Shown piece after piece: positions 24,196 through 33,848 of a DNA stretch of 64,000 nt (position 1 is the stretch's first letter; each line of letters starts with the position of its first letter). Where the stretch lies: contig WBVU01000010.1 of assembly GCA_009192285.1 (NCBI GenBank), forward strand, positions 1,052,111 to 1,116,110, read 5' to 3'. The notes beneath the pieces are model-generated. The model had not been told where the DNA came from, searched no databases, and saw only the letters and a program-made list of their open reading frames with translations. The position numbers were made by a program, and so were the translations under genes. The DNA is from Morchella semilibera. Its lineage: Eukaryota > Ascomycota > Pezizomycetes > Pezizales > Morchellaceae.

Positions 24196-25493
24196 GGCGG
24201 GTACTGATGCTGCTTGTTCTGTAGAGGAATGATGATGGTTTCTCTCCCTTTTTGTTCTCGGTGACTTGTGTGATTTGTTGTCGTGAATGTAGCCCATAAA
24301 TGCCCGCCCGCCATTCCATTCTGGCACCGAGCCACGGACTCATGTAGACCGCCCATCCAGCGGACCTCCCTGAGAGTACTTGTATTTCCACTGTAGTCCA
24401 CCGCAGCCCGCAGCCGCAGTCCACAGCCGCAACGGGTATGAAGTATGAAGTATGTACTTATGTACACAACCACCGACAGCGGGCCACCCATATCTACATA
24501 TCTACATATCTACATATCTACATATCTACATATCTACATATCTACATATCTACATCCATACATGTATCTATCTATCTACACCGCATACAGACTTACACCG
24601 GGCCCGGTACGCGCGCCGAGTACGTACTTCATGCCCATCCACACCCGGGCCCGGCCCGGCCCGCACGACCCGACCCGCAGACCCAGACCCCCACATCCCC
24701 ATCTATACAGTACATAGCCAACCCTAGCCAACCCTAGCCGCCCGCCTGCACAATAACCGGGCGGGCTCGTGACACGCTACAACACCGAGTGATGCGCCAT
24801 GACGCCGCACTGCTACAGCAGAGGGGGCGGGCGGTAAACAAGCCCTTCTCTCTCTGTGTAGTAGTAGTGGTAATGGGCTGGGCTATGGGCTATGGGCTTC
24901 TATCTATGTACATCTATATTATATACGCCCATCCGGGGGGGTATACAGCCCGGCGCGCCTTACCCATTCCCTACCCATCCCATATATACCATACACCTAT
25001 CTACACCCGTCCGTCAGTCAGCCAGTCCGTCAGTCCGTCAGTCCGTTAACCAGTCGGCACCACACACACACACCCGCAGCCTCAGACTTGCCTTTCACCA
25101 ATCACAGCTCCCCCGCCGCCGGGCAGGCGGCAGGCAGGCGGCAGCCAAAGCAAAGCCCCCATCACGCCCCCCCCCCCTCCTCCTCCTCCTGCTCCTGCTC
25201 CTCCTCCCCCCATTCCGGATAGGTTACCCGCGGGCGGGAAACGCTTGTCGCGGACCGGCGGCAGCTCTAGCTGCGCAGCCAGCGGGGGAGGGAGAGGGAA
25301 GAAAAGAGAGAGAAAGAAGGGAAGGAAGGGAACGCCCAGGAACTCCGCACTGCGCCGCCGCCGCCGCCGCCGCCGCGGCCGCGGGGCCCCAGGGGCGTCA
25401 GCCCACCGGGGGCAGAGCTCAAAAGTATCTGGTGTCATCACCGGCCGCCTGCACCACCGTCCAAAGCAAAGGGGGGGGGGGGGAAACTCACAC
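24196..25493. other. GC-rich intergenic with tandem repeat
   Basis: Downstream of Rpn13 and of the asparagine-synthetase-like gene (convergent). Holds the octanucleotide tandem repeat, a 17-bp motif (24786-24802), CCGTCAGT repeats near 25015, CCG repeats near 25350 and a G13 run (25471-25483). Long frames here come from GC-rich low complexity, not genes. Confidence 0.5.
24490..24553. repeat. octanucleotide tandem repeat (ATATCTAC)n
   Basis: Eight uninterrupted copies of ATATCTAC, followed by degenerate copies. It lies about 300 bases past the Rpn13 stop. Confidence 0.95.
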
Positions 25494-27112
25494 CTACGCC
25501 AGCTCCATGGTCCCCTTGACCCTCCCGCTCTGCATCCTAGCGCTCCTACTCCCAAACTGGACAGCCCTCTTCGGCTCCGCCGCAACGCGGGGGACGCCCA
25601 CCGCCGCCGCCAGCGCCCTCAACAGGGCCTTATCCCTCTTCCCGCCGATGCGCACGCGCACGCACCACGCCACGACGGCCTCGTCCAGAAACGGGTAGCG
25701 CGCCTCGCGGCCCCAATGCGCAAGCACCCTGTCATCGCGGCCTAGGTTCCGGCGGCCCAGGCGCGCCACGTCCGTCTGCAGCTCCGCTGCAAGCCCCGCG
25801 GCGCCCGCGCGCCGGAATGCCGTGGCGTGGCGGGCATAGCCGCCTAGCAGCTCGTCGGCGCCGAGGCCCGAGAGCAGCGTGCGCGCGGGGGTGGTGTACG
25901 CGGGGCTGGCGCCGCGGGAGGCAAAGTAGAATGCCGCGGCGATGGAGAGGTCCATCTCCGTGTTGTGCGGGTGCATCAGGGACACTATCGTGTCCCTGTG
26001 CTCGCGCAGCGTGTGCAGCGGGACGTTGATGGCCACGAGGCGCCATTCGCGGCCGGGACACACCTGGGTGATTTCGGCGTGGGACCTGCGGCCCGTGATG
26101 CGGTCTGGGCAGAGCTCGTACGGGTCTTCGGCGTGGTGGTTGTGGTGGTGCTTCTTGCGGGCGTCGATGACGCGCGGGTTCTCGAAGGCGACGTTGAGGA
26201 GGTCTATGGGCTCGGCGGGGGGGAGGCAGTCGTGGGCTAGCCGGGCCAGGACCGTGCAGTCGAGGCCTCCCGAGAAGAGGACCGCAAGCCGGACGCCGCC
26301 CTGCGGCGGGGGCGGGATGTCCCTGACGCGGGTGTGGACGCTCTGCTTGAGGAGGCGGCCGAAGGCTTGCACCTCCTCCTCTGTCGGGCCCGTCTCTGCG
26401 TCCGCGTCCGTGACGCCGGTGTCCAGCTTCCCGAACGGCATTCTCTACATACAGGTAAGTATCAATATCAAAATGAGGGAGAGAGGTGAAATACCATATA
26501 TCTCCCAGTCCCCGCCTCCCCCTCCCACACCCAGGGCACCACCCCGCTGTCCCCGCCCCCAACACCCACCCAGCACACGCCCAGCACGCCGACCTCCTCC
26601 CACGCGGGCCCCCCATCCCCCACACTCGCAATCTCCACGCCGCCCCCGTCCTGCAGCCGCCTCCACAGCAGGCTCCTCCTGCCCAACACATCGCGGCCGT
26701 ACCACAGCGTCGCCGCCGGCGCGTCCCAATACACCATTGCCCAGGGGCCCTCTATGCTCTGCAGCACGCCCGGGACGTCCGTGTGCCCGCGCAGCAGCAG
26801 GCGGAACACCTCCTGCGCGTCGTTGACCCCCGGCTCGAGGGGCGTGCCGGCGATGCGCCACGCCTCGCCGTTCCAGCAGAGGACGGAGCCTGTTGCTGCG
26901 TCGGTCAGGGGCTGCCGGGTGAGGGGGTGCTGCGGCGGGCCGCGCAGGGAGAGCACCGAGGAGGTGAAGGTGAGGGTGTGCGAGGAGGGGAGGTGCTCGG
27001 TGCGGTGGGTGTGTAGATGGTCTGGGCCGCGCTGGGAGATGCGGGCTATGATTGTCGGGGAGGGAGAAGAAGAGGCGGAGGAGGGGAGGAGGGTGAAGTG
27101 GATTCCGCACAT
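25494..27112 (-). CDS. asparagine-synthetase domain protein (ASNSD1-like)
   Basis: Two exons, 27112-26495 and 26444-25494, with a 50-nt phase-0 intron, encode 522 residues. The N-terminus MCGI places Cys2 as the glutaminase (class II amidotransferase) nucleophile; SQRGPDHL and WNGEAW are amidotransferase motifs. The C-terminal half is an AsnB-type ATP pyrophosphatase with PP-loop VLFSGGLDC, followed by LLSGLGADELLGGYARH and REARYPFLDEAVV, then a final YPK-like segment EPKRAVQFGS. This matches the conserved eukaryotic group of asparagine-synthetase-domain-containing proteins, whose physiological reaction is not settled. The coding region is very GC-rich. It shares a 213-bp upstream region with the divergent CIA1 gene. 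Confidence 0.9.
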
Positions 27113-27325
27113 TGTGTTGGTGTGTGTTTATGTGTATTTAGTTTAATATTAAGTTGTTATTTATATAGCGATCGGTTGCTGACAACGGCATTGTGCGATA
27201 AGACGAATTTAAGCTGCGGGCCCCGGTCGCAGCGATAAGAAAGACGCCCCGCACCGACTCCAAGATAATTATAAAATCCGGTATAAACATCTCGATATAA
27301 ACCCGCACAAACAATTCCCAACAAC
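27113..27325. promoter_or_regulatory. bidirectional promoter, ASNSD1-like / CIA1
   Basis: 213 bases between two divergent start codons. The region is AT-rich next to the minus-strand gene and carries a GC-rich palindromic string GCGGGCCCCGGTCGCAGC near the middle. No TATA box can be assigned with confidence. Confidence 0.6.
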
Positions 27326-28393
27326 ATGCGCCTCAAACGCATCACCGCCCTCCCCCCGCACCAAGACCGCGCCTGGAGCGTCGCAGTGCACCCGACGCTC
27401 CCGCTCCTCGCCAGCGCCTCCTCCGACCGCACCTGCCGCATCACCTCCCTACGCACCTACGCCCCCCTGAGCACCCTCGACGGCGGGCACAAGCGCAGCA
27501 TCCGCGCCCTCTCCTGGCAGCCCACCCCCGCGCCCACCACCTCCTCCTCCACCCTCGCAACCGGCTCCTTCGACGCCACAGCCGGCATCTGGCACCGCCC
27601 CGACTCCAGCACCGACTGGGACTTCACCGTCGTCCTCGACGGCCACGAGAACGAGGTCAAGAGCGTCTCCTGGAGCCCCGGCGGCACGCACCTCGCCACC
27701 TGCAGCCGCGACAAGACCGTCTGGATCTGGGAGGAGCTCTCGACCGACAGCTACGAGACCGTGGCCGTCCTCCAGGAGCACACCCAGGACGTAAAGTGCG
27801 TGAGCTGGCACCCTCGCGAGCTGCTCCTCGCCAGCAGCAGCTACGACAACAGCGTGCGCCTGTGGCGCGAGGACGTGGACGACTGGGCGTGCTGCGCGGT
27901 GCTGGACGGCCACGCGGGCACCGTGTGGTGCGTTGTGTTTGAGGCGCGGGGCGCGCAGGAGCGCCTGGCGAGCTGCTCCGACGACGGGAGCGTCAGGGTG
28001 TGGGTGCGGACTGCGCGGTCCGATGATGCGCGCGGCGGGGGGGCGCCGCCGAGTATCTTGCGTGGGAGGCCGGTCGAGGAGACGTGGGTGCTGCAGGCGG
28101 TGCTGCCGGCTGTACACACCAGGGCTATATATTCTGTTGCCTGGAGCGGCGTGAGCGGGCGTATTGTCAGCTGCGGGGGCGACGGGAGGGTCGTTGTGTA
28201 TGAGGAGGTGGAGGCGGGCGGGGAGTGGAGGGTCGTGGCCGAGCTGGAGGGCGCGCACGGCGTCTACGAGGTCAACTGTGTGGCGTGGAGCAAGCGCTGG
28301 GATAAGGGGGCGGGGGAGGGGGAGGAGGAGGAGGAGATTATAGTGAGCTGCGGGGACGACGGGGTGGTGAACGTGTGGGAGCTGGCGGAGTAG
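27326..28393 (+). CDS. CIA1: cytosolic iron-sulfur assembly WD40 protein Cia1
   Basis: Single-exon, 355 residues, seven WD40 repeats forming a beta-propeller. Typical blades: AWSVAVHPTLPLLASASSD, SIRALSWQP with LATGSFDATAGIW, VKSVSWSPGGTHLATCSRDK, TVWIWEE, VKCVSWHPRELLLASSSYDN. The order and wording match Cia1/CIAO1, the targeting subunit of the CIA complex that inserts Fe-S clusters into cytosolic and nuclear proteins such as DNA polymerases and helicases. Length equals the family norm (330-450). The gene is strongly GC-biased at third positions, like its divergent neighbour. Two 17-bp motifs follow the stop codon within 175 bases. Confidence 0.95.
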   Translation: MRLKRITALPPHQDRAWSVAVHPTLPLLASASSDRTCRITSLRTYAPLSTLDGGHKRSIRALSWQPTPAPTTSSSTLATGSFDATAGIWHRPDSSTDWDFTVVLDGHENEVKSVSWSPGGTHLATCSRDKTVWIWEELSTDSYETVAVLQEHTQDVKCVSWHPRELLLASSSYDNSVRLWREDVDDWACCAVLDGHAGTVWCVVFEARGAQERLASCSDDGSVRVWVRTARSDDARGGGAPPSILRGRPVEETWVLQAVLPAVHTRAIYSVAWSGVSGRIVSCGGDGRVVVYEEVEAGGEWRVVAELEGAHGVYEVNCVAWSKRWDKGAGEGEEEEEIIVSCGDDGVVNVWELAE

Positions 28394-29895
28394 TTAGCAC
28401 TAGGGGTTAATAGACTAGATAGACCACCGCCCCCAAAAACAAGCGACATCAATCATTGCAGGGTCTACACATATGAAAACAGCAATATTCCGGGTACGAG
28501 TGACAGCCCATGACCCCTGCCTGCACGTACACCTTGCGGGCCAACGCATCGAGTGACGGCCCGTGAAGCCTCTGCCCTCCGTGCGGGTGTCCGGGTAATA
28601 CAGAAGCCCCCCCCACCATGCCGCAGCCAACAACCCAACACATACATACATACAGCCACAACTCGCCCGCACTATTATCCCCGGCCAAGAGTATTTACAC
28701 CGCCCGCCCCCTCCCCACGCCCGGGGCCTTTTCTCAGCACCCAGCCCAAGAGAGGGCGAGAAACGGGCTCCAGCAAGACCACGCGCAAAAAGGAGTGGTA
28801 ATACAGGCCGGCCGTAGAGAGGCAGGAAGCCCACCACCACCACCGCCGGATGGATAGATGGACCCCAACGAGCCTCGCCCCGCCGAACCGAAGCCATCCG
28901 ACCCCCAGGAGCGGGACGACACTACAAGAAACCACGAGTGAAAGAAAGCCAGCCACACGTACGTCCCGCCCGTCCCGCCGTGGTCCAGCCTTAAGGCCGG
29001 TACCGCACGTCAGGGTTCATAAGTATACGGGTGACAGCAAAGTCCGTGATGACCTACGACATGCCCGCCCATGCCCCCCCCCCCCCCCACCCCCATACGA
29101 GGTATGACCACCCATAAGCCACAGCTCCGTAGGGCCGCTTGCCCTCTCCATACATACCTACAGCCAACACAGCCCCGAGGGGCCACCACCAGCAACACAA
29201 ACACCACCCCTTCGTGAGCGGTACTCTCTAGATAGAGCCATCTATCCGCTGACAAAGTGTGGGGTTTGTTACATGCAGTTATTCAACAAGTGCGTAGGTG
29301 ACGGCACAGCAGTATGCGTTCGCTGCAGGTCGAATTGAAGGGTCAAAGGCCTCACTCTTCCCTTACCAGTCCATCCAGGACATTGGTTTTCACAGCCTTG
29401 CCATGATAGATATTAGATACACCCCGACCTCAGGTGTTACTGTGGCGGACATAAGATCTAGACACAGCCACCACCCACCTCTGAATGGCCGTCCGCCAAA
29501 CTGCTACAGAACGTACGTACCGTAGACACGAGCAGAAGGCATCCTACCAGGCCCCACACCGAACAGAGCAGCGGCCCCGAAAGTCTGTCCAGTTGGCTAT
29601 AAAACCCACCGAGAGTGTATGCCAAGCATCACTGGTAATCACTCGCACGCCGGTAATGATCGACCGGATAGCCAGTTTTTGTTTACATCCATTAATTGTC
29701 CGGATAGCTATATATAGCCCAGTTATCACTCCCAGTTGATTTCGTAAATACATGAAGCACAAAAAAGGCGAAACTATTTACCGTGTAGAAAAAAGTGTGC
29801 ACGTGAATAAAACGGAATATTAAACATGAAGGGCATGAAAGACATGAAAAAGAAAAGAAAGCCCCCAAACACCATATGCCCCCCCCCTCCCCCCA
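28394..29895. other. intergenic, no gene seen
   Basis: Convergent 3' flanks of CIA1 and the GT8 gene. Three 17-bp motifs (28497, 28550, 29629) and a C15 run (29074-29088). Frames on both strands are GC-rich artefacts without domain signal. Confidence 0.5.
28497..28566 (+). promoter_or_regulatory. paired 17-bp motif, 3' of CIA1
   Basis: CGAGTGACAGCCCATGA (28497-28513) and CGAGTGACGGCCCGTGA (28550-28566), same strand, 53 bases apart, starting 104 bases after the CIA1 stop. The closest pair in the window. Confidence 0.55.
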
Positions 29896-30909
29896 TCACA
29901 CCGGAGGAGAAGGAAGAGTACACACCTCCGCCGCCACACTCTTCCACTCCTCAAACAGCCTCCCCAGCAACGGATGCGCCTTCGGCTGCAGCACCTTAAT
30001 ATCCCGCACCTCAACATCCCACGGCTTCCCAAACGCCGTGAAATGCACCACCTCAGCCACGCCATACAGCCTCTCCATCTGCGCGCCATTGAGCGCAGGC
30101 CTCGTCTGCGTCCCCCCCTCGAACCACCCGGGCACGTCCAGCGACTCCCAGTGACTATTGAGCGTGCAGTAGCGGCCCGGGAGGACGAGGATCCGCTTCC
30201 CAAACACGCGGTTGACCAGATCCATGTCGTACTCGTTCCTGCGAATGTTTCTGAGGGCGTCGTCGACGAGGTCCCACAGCTGCGGCGACAGCTCCGCGAC
30301 AATCAGCGTCGTGGTCACGCCGCTCCCGTCCTGCCAGTATGCGAGGGGCGCCGCGAGCTCCGCGGGCGGGAGGTGGAAGAGGTGGTCGAGGTTCTTGAGG
30401 ATGAGCTGGTCGGCGTCGAGGACGATGATGCGCTGCAGGTCCGGCTGCACGGCGTGGAGGTGCAGGGCGCGGAGCTTGAGGAGGACCTGGCGGTAGTAGG
30501 AGGCGCCGCCGGGGGCGAGGGGGGGGGCCTCGTCGAGGACTACGGAGAGGCCGGCGGCGCGCGCGGCGGCGAGAGTGGTGTTTGAGACGCTGCGGCTCAC
30601 GAGGAGGATCCCGGGGTGGGTGCTGTTGAGGGTGTGGCGGAGGCGGTGGAAATTGACGATTGCGGAGCAGGCGTAGACGCTGTTGGTGGCGTAGAAGACG
30701 TAGGCGAACCTGGAGGGGGGGCTTGGTGGTGGGGAGGCGGAGGCGGAGGGTGGTGGTGGGGCGAGGAGGGGACCAGTGGGGATGAGGTCTGGGTGGAGCG
30801 GCGTGGGGTGAAGGGTATATTCGGATGGTGGGGGCCAGGAATGAGAGATCAGATACCAGGTTAGGAACACCAGGGGGAATATGAAGAGGGCAGTGTTTCT
30901 ATGCAGCAT
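29896..30909 (-). CDS. glycosyltransferase family 8 (Gnt1-like), type II membrane protein
   Basis: Single exon, 338 residues from the first ATG (MLHRNTALFIF). Residues 6-22 form a signal-anchor TM segment, so the enzyme should be a Golgi/ER lumenal type II protein. The catalytic GT8 domain starts FAYVFYATNSVYACSAIVNF; the nucleotide/metal DxD is in IIVLDADQLIL; later blocks are NEYDMDLVNRVFGKRILVLP and EVVHFTAFGKPWD. These match fungal Gnt1-type (glucose/alpha-N-acetylglucosamine transferase) and related GT8 enzymes. The donor sugar cannot be fixed from sequence. The linker after the TM is proline-rich. No intron is needed. Confidence 0.85.
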   Translation of the reverse strand: MLHRNTALFIFPLVFLTWYLISHSWPPPSEYTLHPTPLHPDLIPTGPLLAPPPPSASASPPPSPPSRFAYVFYATNSVYACSAIVNFHRLRHTLNSTHPGILLVSRSVSNTTLAAARAAGLSVVLDEAPPLAPGGASYYRQVLLKLRALHLHAVQPDLQRIIVLDADQLILKNLDHLFHLPPAELAAPLAYWQDGSGVTTTLIVAELSPQLWDLVDDALRNIRRNEYDMDLVNRVFGKRILVLPGRYCTLNSHWESLDVPGWFEGGTQTRPALNGAQMERLYGVAEVVHFTAFGKPWDVEVRDIKVLQPKAHPLLGRLFEEWKSVAAEVCTLPSPPV

Positions 30910-33848
30910 TTTGAGGACTGCTTCTGAAATCAGTGGAAACTCCCGGCGAGGGGGTGGGGGGAGGGGGAGGGGGAGGGGGAGAGAGAGAAAAGAGAGGACG
31001 AACAAAGGAAATATCGGAGGTTCTTATATATATATATTCCTATATAAAGCAAGTAAAACCCATGGCTGACCCACTATAAACCAGCAGCCAATCAACCGCA
31101 GCATCTCAGTAGCACATAAACCCCCTTTTCCATGATTACCTACAGGGATCAGCTTCACCCCCCGTAACCCTAATTTATTAGCAGCGGTGCCCTCCCTGGT
31201 CGAGTGATCAATACGAGCAGTCATGAGCTCATTGCGGAAGCTTTTCTCTCTTTCCCGGCGGTGGGCGGCTACCTGGTTCATGTAGTCAGTTGAGAACATC
31301 AATACTGGATATATCCGATTAGTCTATCCATACCTTTATATATATCCGGTTCCTCATATCTATGATAACGCCCAGCATCCGCATATATACCAACACCCCC
31401 AGCATGCTTTTGCCCTGGTACCTGCAGTTGCATGTACACTAAGCATTCCGGGTGCCGTAGTGTGTTAAATAGAGCAGAGTATCCGCCATACATATATGTC
31501 GGACTTTCCTGAGAACGGGCGTATAGGGTGTGGGCTCGCCAGAACGAGACTATCGACCACTTCCCGTCTATGGGCATAGCTAATAACTTTGAGCAAACCC
31601 CAGCACAGGACACTCTTTAGTTTAGCTTTGAGATGCTTGCAGATCGTGTATAAAGCCCCCCCCCCCCCCCCGAAAAAGTTCCTCCTACACATGAGCCTCG
31701 AACCCAGTTGTCGCGGCCAAAACCGGTTGCTGGACGGATGCGGAAGCGGAGCGGATAAGGTTTTAACAATAAGTAGCGTCACCTGAGATATGGGTTACCT
31801 GGCGGGTTAGCTGGGGTGGAGGATCGGATGTACCGATCATGCGGTATCACTCAGCTCTGTTCGGCGGTGCTGTGGTGGTGTTTTGGTTGAGGGGAGTTCG
31901 TGGGGCGCGCAGGCGGTTCTGCGTTCTGGAAACAGAGATTGAGAGCCATATCCAGGCTTGGTCAACGCCGTAGTTACTAGTCATAAACAAATCCAGTGTG
32001 ATTAAACACATCGCTCTGCTTGATATTCCTCTAATCCCTACATTCCGTCAGATCTGTCCATGCACTACTCTGTAAGGGGGGGGGGTAATATAGAGCAGTA
32101 GCGTAAATACAAACTTTGGCACTGAGATAGGAGCGGCCTGTTTAAATAAGTAGGTACATACATTGCTACTTCCTTGAAGTCTCGCGTACGACCAGTGAGT
32201 GGTCTAGCATGTCCCGGGCACGTACAAGTCCCAAGACAGCGGTTGTATGTCTCGATTACATGTAGGTGAGAAATGATGGTATGGAAGGGGGGTTCAGTAG
32301 TAGGGAAGGCTGTAGTCAGGGTTAGGTGTGATTACGGGCACTTTATAAGTCTAGCGACAGCGACTGGGCAGTTGACTGTCCCTACAAAACGGATTCGAGT
32401 GTAGGGTGCAGGGTGCATTGTGCCTACAGGTGAAAGCACGTCTTGAGCGTGCTTAGAGCCCGTACTCTAGAGTATATACATGCTGTGACCGGTCTACATA
32501 CACAATACTTTGCAGCATTCTCCTGTAAGTTATGGTGATACCTTACCTTCGATGGCGGTCGTCGCACATATATGGAGGCACATTCCTCATCGCGCAAGTG
32601 GGCACTCAGACCCGAAACAGGTCCTTAGGCGAACCCGATCTCCAGCTGGCGCAGTAAAAGTTTCTTCTTGCATAGTTCACAAGAAATCACTCGCCTCTGT
32701 GTCCCCGCGGTCATCGGGGGCGTGTGAAGGGACATTGGTACGATTCTCATCGCGGGCTGCTCTGTACATGTATGTAGGTACATGCGTGTCATCGGGGGCA
32801 GTACATGTAGGTACTCTACCTGTGTACGTACCTCGAGTACAAGGCACATTACTTGGCGTTTCGAGCTGCGGAGAAACAACCTCCAATTCGTCGGAGGAGG
32901 GTCCTGCGGTTGAAGAGTAAATAAGACTCAGGGCCTAACAGATATACAACACCAGGGCACCGGGTTTGGAATCGGCCTCTAACGAACAAATAACTACGGG
33001 GTGTTTCCGGGTCATTTGGAATTCCTCTGTAATTAATATAGCCGGTGGTCGAAGTGTGGGGTGCAGATTGCAGCTACTTGCTTCGGGATCGGGCTTCTAT
33101 GTACTCTACCTTCTATACATGGGCTCTAGATGTACCTGCTCTCGAACCCTACATACATACATACATCATGTACAGCCATGTAGAGTATCCTCGAAATGCG
33201 ATAAGGAACACGCCAAGGAAGCCAGCTCCCAAAAATAACAGTAAAAACAGGCTGGGTACATCGAATGTATCGATCCCCTAAATGTACAAGGGTCTCCTCC
33301 CTTCTACCAAGGGTTACGGTGACACCACAACTGGCAGTTTCGGTGCCGAACGGGTCAAGGGCATTTTCTCTTGGAATCAAGCATTCGAGGGGGCGCTTGC
33401 CTGGAGCTTTGAAACACCCACCAGACGGACACTGACAGTTTGGATCAAGGCGGGAAACAAAACCCTGCTCTTCCCTCCACAGCCCCGCCAAACCAAGGAA
33501 GAGAAGAGGAACCAAGAAGCAGAAGAAGAGAAGTATTAGTTACTTTCTTGCTCTCACTCAGGCACAACCACACCTGTCATCCTTCTGTTTCCCCCCCCCC
33601 CCCATACCCCAAGTTTCATTTAGTATTACTTATATACCATATTTCCTACTACTACGGCTCTCGGATCATAGTATTGTCAGCAGCTAAGCTTATAGAGGCG
33701 ATAACACAGACCTTTAAGACTTTGTCGATCAGCGGGGAAAAAGATAAAGTCTTGTACTTGCCTACAATCTATCCCCCATACCACCATACTGACTGAGCTA
33801 TCGTCGTTTATCCCTCCCTCCAGGACCCAAAAAAAATAATCGAGTCAC
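30910..33848. other. intergenic, no confident gene
   Basis: 2.9 kb between the divergent GT8 and Vps9 genes. It contains 17-bp motifs at 31837-31853 and 32677-32693 (both minus), a C16 run (31656-31671), a C13 run (33591-33603) and several TACATGTA. Frames at 32510-32920 and 33282-33539 lack domains and splice support. Confidence 0.5.

Noticed and set aside
23634-24491. Long minus-strand frame opposite Rpn13 exon 4
   Set aside because: Shadow of the DEUBAD-coding exon on the plus strand.
24440-24740. Three overlapping frames with Tyr-Leu-His-Ile-Ser repeats
   Set aside because: Translation of the ATATCTAC tandem repeat, not protein.
25732-26826. Long antisense frames opposite the asparagine-synthetase-like gene
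   Set aside because: GC-rich third positions remove stops in all frames; translations are Arg/Pro/Ala-rich with no domain, while the minus-strand frame has clear motifs.
32510-32920. 136-codon frame on the plus strand
   Set aside because: No domain or splice context, and its content is driven by TACATGTA and CATCGGGGGC repeats.
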